Positions 34,950-44,433 of a stretch of DNA of 64,000 nt are shown one piece after another; position 1 is the first letter of the stretch, and each line of letters begins with the position of its first letter. Location: contig NZ_CP031264.1 of NCBI RefSeq assembly GCF_003258605.2, positions 4,464,001 to 4,528,000 of the forward strand, in the 5' to 3' direction. This DNA is from Peterkaempfera bronchialis (GTDB lineage Bacteria > Actinomycetota > Actinomycetes > Streptomycetales > Streptomycetaceae). Both the position numbers and the translations under genes were made by a program. A model generated the notes under the pieces. That model saw only the letters and a list, made by a program, of their open reading frames with translations. It was not told the DNA's origin and did no database searches.

Positions 34950-35453
34950 ATGGGACAGCAGGCAGCGGGACCGGCGGCCGGTGGCTCGGCCGGGACCGAC
35001 ATCTCCGATCACGATCTGGTCACCCTCTATGGAGCGCTGCTGGAGGGGTACGTCCGCACAGAGCGCCTGGTGCGGGTCGACGTGGTGGCCGGGGTGGACC
35101 TGCCCGGCCCGTGGTTCGAGGTGCTGCTGAGGCTGCTGCGCACCCCTGGCCACAAGCTGCCGATGACCCGGCTCGCCCATGACGTCTCGCTCACCAGCGG
35201 CGGCTTCACCAAGCTCGCCGACCGGATGGCGGGGGCCGGGCTGATCGACCGCCAGCCGTGCGCCAGCGACCGCCGGGTCACCTATACGGTGCTCACCCCG
35301 CGCGGCGCCCGCCTTGCCGAGGAGGGCCACCGCCGGCACGCGGCCCTGCTGCGGAGCCACTTCCTGGCCCCGCTGGGAGCCGACCGGGCGGAACAGCTCG
35401 CCGCCCTGATGCGGGTGCTGCGGGACGCCAACAGCGACCCGCTCCAGGGCTGA
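34950..35453 (+). CDS. MarR-family transcriptional regulator
   Basis: The 167-residue winged-helix regulator has a MarR core (about 60-130): [28 protein letters not shown] with recognition helix, then the wing [22 protein letters not shown] sits exactly 6 nt before ATG 34950 and no Shine-Dalgarno is present, so the transcript is probably leaderless. It converges with the first SMR gene, whose expression it could influence, but no operator is evident. Confidence 0.88.
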   Translation: MGQQAAGPAAGGSAGTDISDHDLVTLYGALLEGYVRTERLVRVDVVAGVDLPGPWFEVLLRLLRTPGHKLPMTRLAHDVSLTSGGFTKLADRMAGAGLIDRQPCASDRRVTYTVLTPRGARLAEEGHRRHAALLRSHFLAPLGADRAEQLAALMRVLRDANSDPLQG

Positions 35454-35490
35454 CATATCGGGACCGACCGGCTGACCGGTCGGCGGCCGG

Positions 35491-35814
35491 TCAGTGCGAG
35501 GAGCCGCTGAGCTGGAGGCCGATCACCCCGGCGACCACCAGGCCGATGGAGACCAGCTTCAGCGTCGAGCTGGTCTCGCTCAGCCAGATCATGCCGTAGG
35601 TGGCGGTGCCGGCCGCCCCGATGCCGGTCCACACCGCGTACGCGGGGCCCACCGGCAGGTGCTTCAGCGACAGTGTCAGCAGGCCGAAGCTGGCCAGCGC
35701 GAAGCAGCAGAAGGCGACGGTGGGCCAGAGCCGGGAGAAGCCGTTGCTGAGCTTGAGGCAGACCGCGAAGCCCGTCTCGAACAGGCCCGCGCAGACCACC
35801 AGCAGCCATGCCAT
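35491..35814 (-). CDS. SMR-family small membrane exporter, paralog A
   Basis: The 107-residue protein spans the membrane four times. The conserved Glu ([10 protein letters not shown], residue 13) and NGFSRLWPT place it in the SugE/Gdx branch of small multidrug resistance proteins, which export guanidinium or quaternary cations. ATG 35814 has GGGGGATG upstream. I count about 18 differences in 107 positions from the next gene, so they are recent duplicates. They may form a heterodimer. A leader with two small hairpins precedes it. Confidence 0.88.
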   Translation of the reverse strand: MAWLLVVCAGLFETGFAVCLKLSNGFSRLWPTVAFCCFALASFGLLTLSLKHLPVGPAYAVWTGIGAAGTATYGMIWLSETSSTLKLVSIGLVVAGVIGLQLSGSSH

Positions 35815-35838
35815 CGACGCATCCCCCACGTTCGGTTC

Positions 35839-35882
35839 CGGCAGACCGGCACTGCCGCGCTCCGGGTTTCCCTACCCACCCG
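35839..35882 (-). other. Small structured leader between SMR genes
   Basis: Two inverted repeats, CGGCAG/CTGCCG (35839-35844/35852-35857) and CCGGGT/ACCCGG (35862-35867/35877-35882), could fold in the RNA upstream of SMR paralog A. I looked for guanidine-riboswitch consensus elements and did not find them. Confidence 0.35.
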
Positions 35883-35984
35883 GCGGTCCGATTGCCCATC
35901 TGCGTCGATGGTCACATGCCGCCCGCCGCGCGGTGATCACGATTGGGGCACGGGCCGGTCTCGACGCAGGGCCCGACGCCGACC

Positions 35985-36308
35985 TCAGTGCCCCGAGCCG
36001 CTGAGCTGGAGGCCGACCACCCCGGCCAGTACCAGGCCGATGGAGACCAGCTTCAGGGCGGCGCTGCTCTCGCCGAGCCAGACCATGCCGTAGACCGCCG
36101 TGCCGGCCGCCCCGATGCCGGTCCACACCGCATAGGCGCTGCCGACCGGCAGATGCTTCAGCGACAGCGTCAGCAGCCCGAAGCTGCCCAGCGCGAAGCA
36201 GGCGAAGGCGAGGGTGGGCCAGAGTCGGCTGAGGCCGTCGCTGAGTTTGAGGCAGACCGCGAAGCCGGTCTCCAGCAGCCCGGCGCAGATCACCAGTGCC
36301 CATGCCAT
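35985..36308 (-). CDS. SMR-family small membrane exporter, paralog B
   Basis: A 107-residue, four-helix SMR protein with Glu13 (AGLLETGFAV) and LSRLWPT, closely similar to paralog A along its whole length, including the C-terminal GLQLSGS.H. It is transcribed first of the pair. AGGGAGCG lies ~7 nt before ATG 36308, whereas upstream in-frame codons (to 36356) are not conserved. Tandem, similar SMR genes often encode obligate heterodimers (EbrAB, YkkCD), but either could also work alone. Confidence 0.88.
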   Translation of the reverse strand: MAWALVICAGLLETGFAVCLKLSDGLSRLWPTLAFACFALGSFGLLTLSLKHLPVGSAYAVWTGIGAAGTAVYGMVWLGESSAALKLVSIGLVLAGVVGLQLSGSGH

Positions 36309-36400
36309 GGCCGCGCTCCCTGACTGTTCACCCGCAGGTCTGTCCGTCCGGACCATTCGATCAAGACGGATGCCGTTCCCGCATCACGGCACGCCCGGGG

Positions 36401-37456
36401 TCAGTCGCCCTCGCGGGCCTCGCGGGTGGCCAGCAGCCGGCGCAGCGAGTAGAGCCGCGCCGGGTCGGCCTTGCCGCTCTCCACCCAGGCGTCCAGCGCG
36501 CAGTCGGGCTCGTCGTGGCTGCATGCGCGCGGGCAGTCGACCGTGCCCGGCTCCAGGTCGGGGAAGGCCAGGATGACCCGGGACGGGTCGATGTGGGAGA
36601 GGCCGAAGGAGCGGAACCCGGGGGTGTCGATCACCCAGCCGGGGGAGAGCGCCCGCTTCGACCCGGGCTTGGCCCCGGGCGGCGGCGGCAGCCGCAGCGC
36701 CAGCGCCGAGACCGTGGTGTGCCGACCGCGCCCGGTGACCGCGTTGACCCGGCCGGTGGCCCGCTGGTGCAGCGGTACCAGCGCGTTGACCAGCGTGGTC
36801 TTGCCGACGCCGGAGTGGCCCACGAAGACGGTCGCCCGGTCGCGCAGCTGCTGCCGTACCGTTTCGGCCTCCTCCTCGCCAAGGTCGTCGCGGCGGGTGA
36901 CCACATGCCGGATGCCCAGCGGTGCGTAGATCTCCAGCAGCGGGTCGGCCGACGCCAGGTCGGACTTGGTGAGGATCAGCAGCGGCTCCATGCCCGCGTC
37001 GTACGCCGCCACCAGGCAGCGGTCGATCAGCCGGGGCCGGGGCTCCGGGTCGGCCAGGGCGGTGACGATGGCGAGCTGGTCGGCGTTGGCGACGACCACC
37101 CGCTCATACGGGTCGTCGTCGTCGGCGGTGCGGCGCAGCACCGAGGTGCGGTCCTCCACCCGGACGATCCGGGCCAGCGTGTCGGGCTCGCCCGACAGGT
37201 CGCCGACCAGCGCCACCCGGTCGCCGACCACCACGCCCTTGCGGCCCAGCTCGCGGGCCTTCATGGCGAGGATCTCGCGCTCCTGCCGGGTGCCGGGGTC
37301 GACCAGGCAGGTGAGCCGGCCCCGGTCGACGGTGAGGACCGTCCCCTCGGCGGCGTCCTCGTGCTTGGGGCGGGTGCGGGTGCGGGGGCGCGAGCTCCGG
37401 CGGCCGGGGCGGGCCCGGATGTCGTCCTCGTCGGCGTCCTTGCCGTAACGGCGCAT
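36401..37456 (-). CDS. rsgA: Ribosome small-subunit GTPase RsgA
   Basis: The 351-residue circularly permuted GTPase assists 30S maturation. An OB-like N-terminal domain (about 35-110) precedes the GTPase motifs in permuted order: G4 ILTKSDL, G1 GHSGVGKTTLVNAL (about 218), G2/G3 region RHTTVSA and DTPGFRSFGL. The C-terminal zinc motif is CPRACSHDEPDCALDAW (Cys-x3-Cys-x-His-x4-Cys). ATG 37456 begins a basic N-terminal extension (RRSSRPRTRTRPK). It lies immediately downstream of aroA on the same strand. Confidence 0.93.
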   Translation of the reverse strand: MRRYGKDADEDDIRARPGRRSSRPRTRTRPKHEDAAEGTVLTVDRGRLTCLVDPGTRQEREILAMKARELGRKGVVVGDRVALVGDLSGEPDTLARIVRVEDRTSVLRRTADDDDPYERVVVANADQLAIVTALADPEPRPRLIDRCLVAAYDAGMEPLLILTKSDLASADPLLEIYAPLGIRHVVTRRDDLGEEEAETVRQQLRDRATVFVGHSGVGKTTLVNALVPLHQRATGRVNAVTGRGRHTTVSALALRLPPPPGAKPGSKRALSPGWVIDTPGFRSFGLSHIDPSRVILAFPDLEPGTVDCPRACSHDEPDCALDAWVESGKADPARLYSLRRLLATREAREGD

Positions 37457-37514
37457 ACGGGGTGTCAGACCTTCGGGTGGTGCGGGTGGTGCGTCATGGG
37501 CAGCGGCTCCCTGG

Positions 37515-38849
37515 TCAGGTGGTCGCCGGGGTGGCGTCCCCGGCCAGCATGCCGGTCCACAGGCCGGGGAAGTCGGGCAGGGTCTTGGCGGTGGTGGCGA
37601 CGTCCTCCACCTGGATGCCGGGGACGGTCAGGCCCAGGACGGCGGCGGCGGTGGCCAACCGGTGGTCCTCGTAGGTGTGGAAGACGCCGCCGTGCAGCGG
37701 GCGGGGGCGGATCCGCAGGCCGTCCTCGGTCTCGGCGACGTCGCCGCCGAGCTCGTTGAGCTCCTTGGCGAGCGCGGCCAGCCGGTCGGTCTCGTGCAGC
37801 CGCAGATGGGCGATGCCGGACAGCTCGGACTCGGAGTCGGCCAGCGCTGCCACCGCCGCGATCACCGGGGTCAGCTCGCCCACGTCGTGCAGGTCGGCCT
37901 GGATGCCGTGGATCCGGCCGGAGCCGGTGAGGACCAGGCCCTCGTCGGTCAGCGCGCAGGAGCCGCCCATCCGGGTGAAGATGTCCCGCAGCTGGTCGCC
38001 CGGCTGGGTGGTGCGCAGCGGCCAGTCGCGGACGGCCACCCGGCCCCCGGTGACCAGCGCGGCGGCCAGGAACGGCGCGGCGTTGGAGAGGTCCGGCTCG
38101 ACGACCAGGTCGCGGCCGAGCAGCGCGCCCGGGGTGACCCGCCAGACGTCGGCCTCGCCGCCGTCCTCGGGCGCGTCCACCTGGACGCCCGCCGCCCGCA
38201 GCATCTCCACGGTCATCCGGATGTGCGGCAGCGACGGCAGCGGGCCGCCGGAGTGCCGTACCTCCAGGCCCTGGTTGCAGCGAGCGCCGGAGAGCAGCAG
38301 GGCGCTGACGAACTGGGAGGACGACGAGGCGTCCACGGTGACCGGGCCGCCGTCCAGCGCGCCGGTGCCGTACACGGTGAGCGGCAGGGCGCCACGGCCG
38401 CCGTCCTCGATCCGGGCGCCCAGGGCGCGCAGCGCGTCGATCACGCCGTGCAGCGGGCGCTCATGGGAGCGCGGGTCGCCGTCGAAGTGCACCGGGCCGT
38501 CGGCGAGCGCCGCCACCGGCGGCAGGAACCGCATCACGGTGCCCGCGTTGCCCACGTCCACGGTGGCCGGGCCGTGCAGCCCGGCCGGGATGACCCGCCA
38601 GGCGTCGCCGCCGCCGGTGCCCCCGGTGGCGCTGTTCACGGTGTCCTCGATGCCCACGCCCATCGCCCGCAGGGCGGCGGCCATCAGCAGGGTGTCGCGG
38701 CTGCGCAGCGGCCGCCGGATCCAGCCGGGCTCGGCCGCCAGCGCGGCGAGCACCAGGGCCCGGTTGGTGACCGACTTGGAGCCGGGCACGGTGACGGTCG
38801 CGTTCACGGCGGCAGACGCGGTCGGGGCGGGCCAGAGGTCATCGGTCAT
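37515..38849 (-). CDS. aroA: 3-phosphoshikimate 1-carboxyvinyltransferase (EPSP synthase)
   Basis: The 444-residue shikimate-pathway enzyme joins PEP to shikimate-3-phosphate. Signatures: [17 protein letters not shown] near the N-terminus, the PEP loop [12 protein letters not shown] (about 98-109), and [16 protein letters not shown] near residue 350. ATG 38849 has no Shine-Dalgarno sequence; TAGGCT lies 6 nt upstream, as in a leaderless transcript. It probably forms a transcription unit with rsgA (58-bp gap). Confidence 0.94.
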   Translation of the reverse strand: MTDDLWPAPTASAAVNATVTVPGSKSVTNRALVLAALAAEPGWIRRPLRSRDTLLMAAALRAMGVGIEDTVNSATGGTGGGDAWRVIPAGLHGPATVDVGNAGTVMRFLPPVAALADGPVHFDGDPRSHERPLHGVIDALRALGARIEDGGRGALPLTVYGTGALDGGPVTVDASSSSQFVSALLLSGARCNQGLEVRHSGGPLPSLPHIRMTVEMLRAAGVQVDAPEDGGEADVWRVTPGALLGRDLVVEPDLSNAAPFLAAALVTGGRVAVRDWPLRTTQPGDQLRDIFTRMGGSCALTDEGLVLTGSGRIHGIQADLHDVGELTPVIAAVAALADSESELSGIAHLRLHETDRLAALAKELNELGGDVAETEDGLRIRPRPLHGGVFHTYEDHRLATAAAVLGLTVPGIQVEDVATTAKTLPDFPGLWTGMLAGDATPATT

Positions 38850-38935
38850 GGCGCAAGCCTAGAGGGTCCGGGCCTTTCGGCTCCTGCCCTGTCCAACCGC
38901 TGGGCTGTCCGCTGGGCCGCCGTACGGGGCCGTGC

Positions 38936-39649
38936 TCAGTGGCCGACCAGCCAACTGCCCCCGGCCAGCAGGCTGGCCAGCGCGGTGACCAGGAAGAGGG
39001 AGACCCAGAGCACCGCCGTCACCCCGGTCAGCCGGGCCAGCTGGTCGGCGTCGGAGTCCGGTGCGCCCCCGTACCGGCGCTTGCGCTGCAACTCCACCAC
39101 CGGCCGTACGCCCGCCAGCAGCAGGAACCACACCCCCAGGTAGGCGAAGGCGGCCTGCACCTGGTCGCCCGCGTACCAGGAGACCAGCAGGAAGGCCGCA
39201 CCGGTGACCAGCACCGACAGCGCCCCGAAGGCGTTGCGGATCATCACCAGCAGCCCGGCCAGCAGCACGATCGCCGTCCACAGCAGCGCCGTGATGTGCC
39301 CGGCGGCCAGCAGTGCCGCCCCGCCCAGCCCCAGCAGCGGGGGCGCCAGATACCCGGCCGCGGCGGTGAGGATCATGCCCGGCCCGGTCGGCTTCCCGGA
39401 GGAGACGGTCAGGCCGGAGGTGTCGGAGTGCAGCCGGATCCCGGACAGCCGCCGCCCGGTGAGCAGCGCCACCAGGCCGTGGCCGCCCTCATGGGCGATG
39501 GTCACGATGGCCCGGCTGAGCCGCCACAGCGGCGCGGGCAGCACCGCGACCAGCGCCACCGCCCCGGTCGCCACCACCAGCCACACGGGCGGATCGGGCT
39601 GGGTGCCCACGACGTGGTGCCAGGCGTCGCCGATGCTCTGTCCGTCCAT
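38936..39649 (-). CDS. M50-family membrane zinc metalloprotease
   Basis: The 237-residue membrane protein has an intramembrane HExxH (IAHEGGHGLVALL, about 49-61) and five to six further hydrophobic helices. It matches the short actinobacterial M50B peptidase group with the second-metal motif probably in the loop around residues 150-165. Site-2-type cleavage of membrane proteins is possible; the substrate is unknown. ATG 39649 follows GGAGG by ~15 nt. The longer frame to 39742 looks non-coding. Confidence 0.8.
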   Translation of the reverse strand: MDGQSIGDAWHHVVGTQPDPPVWLVVATGAVALVAVLPAPLWRLSRAIVTIAHEGGHGLVALLTGRRLSGIRLHSDTSGLTVSSGKPTGPGMILTAAAGYLAPPLLGLGGAALLAAGHITALLWTAIVLLAGLLVMIRNAFGALSVLVTGAAFLLVSWYAGDQVQAAFAYLGVWFLLLAGVRPVVELQRKRRYGGAPDSDADQLARLTGVTAVLWVSLFLVTALASLLAGGSWLVGH

Positions 39650-39651
39650 CT

Positions 39652-39864
39652 CTACCGCCGTGCCTCCACGCTGCCGACTCGCCCGGGCGCTCTCCCGGTG
39701 AACCGGCAGCTTCGCACGCGAGGACGAACCACGACCACCCACCGGTTCTCCCCGACCCGCAGCGGCCGGGGCTCACACACCCCGCGCACCACGGCTTCGG
39801 GCAGGTCAGCCCCCGCGACGCAGCGGCGATGGTCCGGGCCGGTCGGCCACCACCCGGGCCGCAT
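39652..39864 (-). CDS. Possible small protein preceding the M50 gene
   Basis: A 70-codon frame ends 2 bp before the M50 start. The first ~50 codons have the high third-position GC of real genes and encode a Trp- and Pro-rich sequence (RPGWWPTGPDHRRC, ENRWVVVVRPRV). The last 20 codons are less convincing. No homology is recognised and no clear ribosome binding site is seen. It fills most of the otherwise empty 39650-39954 stretch. Confidence 0.28.
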   Translation of the reverse strand: MRPGWWPTGPDHRRCVAGADLPEAVVRGVCEPRPLRVGENRWVVVVRPRVRSCRFTGRAPGRVGSVEARR

Positions 39865-39954
39865 CTGCCGGGACGGCTACCGCGCGTTCGGCGGTGGCGT
39901 CCAGAATGGGCAGCGGAGTCTGCTGCCGTGTCCGGGTGAGAGGTGGTTGCTGCG

Positions 39955-40728
39955 ATGTGCGGCCGGTATGCGTCGAGCCGGAAGCCGGAGGACCTGGTCG
40001 AGCTGTTCGAGGTGGAGAAGTGGGATCCCACCGAGACCGTCGAGCCCGACTGGAATGTGGCGCCCACCAAGTCCGTCTGGGCGGTGCTGGACCGGCCGGT
40101 GAAGGATGCCGGGCCGCGTCCGGTGCGGCAGTTGCACACGCTGCGGTGGGGGCTGGTGCCGTCCTGGTCGACCTCGGCCGACACCGGCGTGAAGATGATC
40201 AACGCCCGGGCGGAGACCGTCCATGAGAAGCCCGCCTACCGCCGGGCCTTCGCCTCCCGCCGCTGCCTGCTGCCCGCCGACGGCTACTACGAGTGGTTCA
40301 CCCCGGAGACCGCTCCGGACGGGCCCAGGGGCAGCTCCCGCAAGCAGCCGTTCTTCATCACCCCGGCGGACGGCTCGGTGATGGCGATGGCGGGCCTGTA
40401 CGAGTGGTGGCGCGACCGCTCCCGCCCCGGGGACGACCCCGCCGCCTGGCTCTGCACCTGCACCGTGCTCACCACCGACGCCGAGGACGCGCTGGGCCGC
40501 ATCCACCCCCGGATGCCGCTGCTGGTGGAGCCCGCCGGGTACGACGCCTGGCTGGACCCGGGCCGCAGCGACGCCGACGAGCTGCGGGCGCTGCTGGTGC
40601 CCCCGCTCGCCGGGAAGCTGGCCGCGTACCCGGTCTCCACCGCGGTGAACAATGTCCGCAACAACGGCCCCCAGCTGACCGAGCCCATCCCGGCCGAGGA
40701 GGCACTGGGGGACGCCACGCTCTTCTGA
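39955..40728 (+). CDS. SOS-response-associated peptidase (SRAP/YedK/HMCES)
   Basis: The 257-residue protein crosslinks to abasic sites in single-stranded DNA. The catalytic Cys must follow the initiator Met, and ATG 39955 gives exactly MCGRYAS. Other active-site elements follow: the Asn in DWNVAPT, INARAET, the Glu in ADGYYEWF and the His in RIHPRMPLLV. GAGAGGTGG lies upstream. The need for a terminal Cys2 decides the start over an in-frame GTG at 39943. There is no LexA-type box in the upstream bases that I can see. Confidence 0.92.
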   Translation: MCGRYASSRKPEDLVELFEVEKWDPTETVEPDWNVAPTKSVWAVLDRPVKDAGPRPVRQLHTLRWGLVPSWSTSADTGVKMINARAETVHEKPAYRRAFASRRCLLPADGYYEWFTPETAPDGPRGSSRKQPFFITPADGSVMAMAGLYEWWRDRSRPGDDPAAWLCTCTVLTTDAEDALGRIHPRMPLLVEPAGYDAWLDPGRSDADELRALLVPPLAGKLAAYPVSTAVNNVRNNGPQLTEPIPAEEALGDATLF

Positions 40729-40778
40729 GTGGAGCCTGAGCGGAGTCCGGGCGGAGTCCGAGCAGAGGAGGAGGCGCC

Positions 40779-41434
40779 GTGGAAGCGGAGCACACGACGG
40801 TCCGGACGCCGGTGGGGGAGGCGCGGGTCGGGTGGTATCGGGCGGTGGGGGAGCAGCGGGCGGTGGTGGCGCTGGGGCATGGGGCCGGGGCGGGGTGGAG
40901 GCGCCTGACCTTCAGGCCGTGGCCGCCGCCCTGCCGCCGCTGGGGATCACGGTCGCGCTGGTGGAGCAGCCCTGGCGGGTGGCCGGCCGCAGGGTCGCGC
41001 CCGCGCCGAGGACGCTGGACGCCGGGTGGCTGCCGGTGGTGGAGGAGCTGGCCGGCGAGGGCGTTCCGCTGCTGGTGGGCGGGCGGAGCGCGGGGGCCCG
41101 GGTGGCGTGCCGTACGGGGCGGGCGAGCGGCGCCGCAGGAGTTGTGGCGCTGGCGTTTCCGCTGCATCCCCCGGGGAAACCGGAGAGGAGCAGAGCGGAG
41201 GAGCTGACCGGGGCCGAGCTGCCGACCCTGGTGGTGCAGGGAGCGCGGGACCCCTTCGGACGGCCGGAGGAGTTCCCGGACCTGCCCGCCGGGACCGAGC
41301 TGGTCACCGTCCCCGGCGCGGACCACGGCTTCGCGGTGCCCAAGCGCGGCGCCGTGACCGGGCAGGAGGCACTGGCCGTGATCACCGGGGCGGTGGGCGC
41401 CTGGGCGCTGCGGATGAGTGCGGGCCGGGAATGA
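40779..41434 (+). pseudogene. Alpha/beta hydrolase (dienelactone hydrolase-like), frameshifted
   Basis: Frame 1 from GTG 40779 reads VEAEHTTVRTPVGEARVGWY...VVALGHGAGAG. It then loses sense, while the +2 frame continues [28 protein letters not shown]...[13 protein letters not shown]...[12 protein letters not shown]. The second frame contains the nucleophile elbow GGRSAG, a catalytic Asp region (QGARDPFG) and His (ADHGF). The break falls on GGGG (40892-40895); one additional G restores a ~219-residue protein. It may be a true lesion or a sequencing indel. Its stop overlaps the -35 of the sigR promoter. Confidence 0.75.
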
Positions 41435-41453
41435 ACCGGCCCCCGCCGGGGTT
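41428..41453 (+). promoter_or_regulatory. SigR-dependent promoter of sigR
   Basis: GGAAT (41428-41432), 18 bases, then GTT (41451-41453): a perfect match to the SigR consensus. The start point near 41460 lies upstream of ATG 41497, so this promoter yields the long SigR isoform. Confidence 0.8.
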
Positions 41454-41496
41454 GTGTGCGGACGTCGGTACACACGTCGGTGGAAAGGCAGTGCCC

Positions 41497-42380
<884 letters not shown>

Positions 42381-42384
<4 letters not shown>

Positions 42385-42704
42385 GCTGCGGTAACCCGCA
42401 TGAGACGGATTGCGGAGAGGTGCTCGACCACCTCTACGAGTACCTCGACAACGAGATGGACGAGGGCGACTGCGCCAAGCTCCGGCAGCACTTCGAGGAG
42501 TGCTCGCCATGCCTGGAGAAGTACGGTCTGGAACAGGCCATCAAGGCACTGATCAAGCGGTCCTGCGGCTGCGACTCGGCCCCGACCGACCTGCGCGGCA
42601 AGGTCCTGGCCCGGATCGACTCCATCCGCTCCGCGCAGCGCGCCGACACCCCCCTGGCCGCCGCCGCCGAGGCCGCCCCGCAGGAGCGGGTCACGCAGGA
42701 GTGA
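42381..42704 (+). CDS. rsrA: Zinc-binding anti-sigma factor RsrA
   Basis: A 107-residue ZAS-family redox switch. Cys residues at 3 and 11 ([11 protein letters not shown]), the HxxxCxxC core QHFEECSPC (about 36-44) and a late CGC (about 61-63) provide the zinc site and disulfide partners. Reduced, zinc-bound RsrA holds SigR; disulfide formation releases it. ATGA overlap with sigR ensures coupled synthesis. Confidence 0.94.
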
Positions 42705-42729
42705 CCCCCGGGGGCGTCCCGACCGGCCG

Positions 42730-44433
42730 GTGTCACCCGAACGTGGGAATCCGGCTGCGCCGAGCGCGGTAATCCGCCGAGCCGCCCGTGCATTCACCGC
42801 CCGCCCCCTATCCTCCGTGGCGGGCGGTCCGCGTCACCGGGGCCGCCGTACCCGACCCGGTACGGAGGCCGTCATCGCTGCCGATCCTGCGGAGACCGAG
42901 CGCGGCGTCACGCTGCCTCCCGCCGCCCGGGTCTGCCTGAGCGCGGTGGTACCGGCGGCGCTGCTCTGCCTGCTGCCGCTCCTGCCGCCCCTCCAGCAGC
43001 GCTCCGCCGCCGCCCACTGGGCGGGAGCGGCGGTCCCCTGGACCCGGATCGGCGTGCTCGCCCTGCTGTACGCGGGGTGCGACCTGCTCACCCACGGCTG
43101 GTGGACCCGGCGGCGCCCCGACGGCCCGCCCATCCCCGCCGCCACCGCCGCCGCCCTCGGGGAGGCAGGGCCCGGCCGGTCCCGGGCCGACGCCGCGGCG
43201 ACCGGCGCCTTCCTCCCCGTGCTGCTGGTCGGCGCACTGCTGCTGCCCCCGGCCGCCGCCGCGCTGGCCGCCGCGCCCGGCGCACTGCTCGGCCGGGTGC
43301 CGCCGCCGCGCCGGGTGCACCGGCTGTGGAACGCGGCCCAGCTGGCCCTCTCCGCCTTCGCCGCCGCCGCCGCCTTCCGGCTGCTGGACGGCCCCCGGCT
43401 GCTGCTCGGCGCCCGCTTCCCCGGCGCGCTGCTCCCGGCCGCTGCCGCCGCCACCTCCTTCTGCCTGGTCAACGGCGTGCTGCTGGGCCTGATCACGGCC
43501 CTCGCCGACCGTCCGCCCCGCCCGGCCTCCGTCTGGCGTGCCCTGCTGGTGCGCAGCCTCGTGCCCTGCCTGGCGCACGGCCTGGTGGCGCTGATGATGG
43601 CGGCCCTCTGGCAGGGCCCGTACGGTGCCTTCGCCGCCGTGCTGGCGCTGCTGCCGCTCTCCGTCTCCTGCTGGGTGCACGCCCAGTACCACCGGGAGCA
43701 GGCCGCCCACCGCGCCACCGTGCGGGCCCTGGTGCAGGCCGTGGAGATCAAGGACGAGTACACCCGGGGCCACAGCGAACGCGTCGGCCGCGCCGCCGTG
43801 CTCATCGCCCGCGAGATCGGCATGGCCGAGGATCGCATCCACTCGCTGCGGTTCGCCGGAATCCTGCATGACGTCGGCAAGCTCGGCGTGCCCACGCCGC
43901 TGCTGCGCAAAAACGGTCCGCTCACCCCCGAGGAGCGGCGGGCCGTCGAACTCCACCCGGAGTACGGCCATGAGATGGTGCGCGGCATCGGCTTCCTCGG
44001 CGAGGCCAGGGCGGGAATCCTGCACCACCATGAGCGGATCGACGGGCGCGGCTACCCGTATGGGCTCGCCGGGACGCAGATCCCCGAGTTCGCCCGGGTC
44101 ATCGCGGTCGCCGACGCCTTTGACTCCATGACCTCCACCCGCTCCTACCGGCGCGGCCGACCGGTGCCCGAGGCGGTGGCGGAGCTGCGGCGCTGCGCGG
44201 GGACGCAGTTCGACCCCCGGATGGTACGGGCCCTGGTCAGCGCCGTCGCCACGCACGGCTGGCGGCCGGCGGAACCGCCGCCCGGCGGCTACGCCGGGGA
44301 GGTCCCCGACATCCCCCTCGGCCTCCCCGCGCCCGAACCGCCCCCCGAGCCGACGCCTGCCCCGCCCTCGCCCGCCCCCACGCCCGCGCAGACCTCCGCC
44401 TCCGTGCCCGCCCCCGCGCCGGGGCAGCGGTGA
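42730..44433 (+). CDS. Membrane HD-GYP phosphodiesterase
   Basis: The 567-residue frame has hydrophobic segments through about residues 60-320. An HD-GYP domain (about 340-500) follows: GHSERVGRAA, FAGILHDVGKLG, LHHHERIDGRGYPYG, DAFDSMTSTRSY. All catalytic motifs for cyclic-di-GMP hydrolysis are intact. A Pro/Ala-rich tail ends the protein. The start is unsettled: GTG 42730 or GTG 42817. A near-consensus ECF promoter (GGAAT at 42746, 18 bp, GTA) suggests the latter. It overlaps the following gene and probably forms a functional pair with it. Confidence 0.87.
   Translation: MSPERGNPAAPSAVIRRAARAFTARPLSSVAGGPRHRGRRTRPGTEAVIAADPAETERGVTLPPAARVCLSAVVPAALLCLLPLLPPLQQRSAAAHWAGAAVPWTRIGVLALLYAGCDLLTHGWWTRRRPDGPPIPAATAAALGEAGPGRSRADAAATGAFLPVLLVGALLLPPAAAALAAAPGALLGRVPPPRRVHRLWNAAQLALSAFAAAAAFRLLDGPRLLLGARFPGALLPAAAAATSFCLVNGVLLGLITALADRPPRPASVWRALLVRSLVPCLAHGLVALMMAALWQGPYGAFAAVLALLPLSVSCWVHAQYHREQAAHRATVRALVQAVEIKDEYTRGHSERVGRAAVLIAREIGMAEDRIHSLRFAGILHDVGKLGVPTPLLRKNGPLTPEERRAVELHPEYGHEMVRGIGFLGEARAGILHHHERIDGRGYPYGLAGTQIPEFARVIAVADAFDSMTSTRSYRRGRPVPEAVAELRRCAGTQFDPRMVRALVSAVATHGWRPAEPPPGGYAGEVPDIPLGLPAPEPPPEPTPAPPSPAPTPAQTSASVPAPAPGQR

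Noticed and set aside
35815-35984. Guanidine riboswitch before the SMR genes
   Set aside because: The leader has small hairpins, but I could not find the conserved segments of any guanidine riboswitch class.
39877-40506. Minus-strand frame opposite the SRAP gene
   Set aside because: The plus strand carries all SRAP catalytic residues; the antisense frame has no conserved features.
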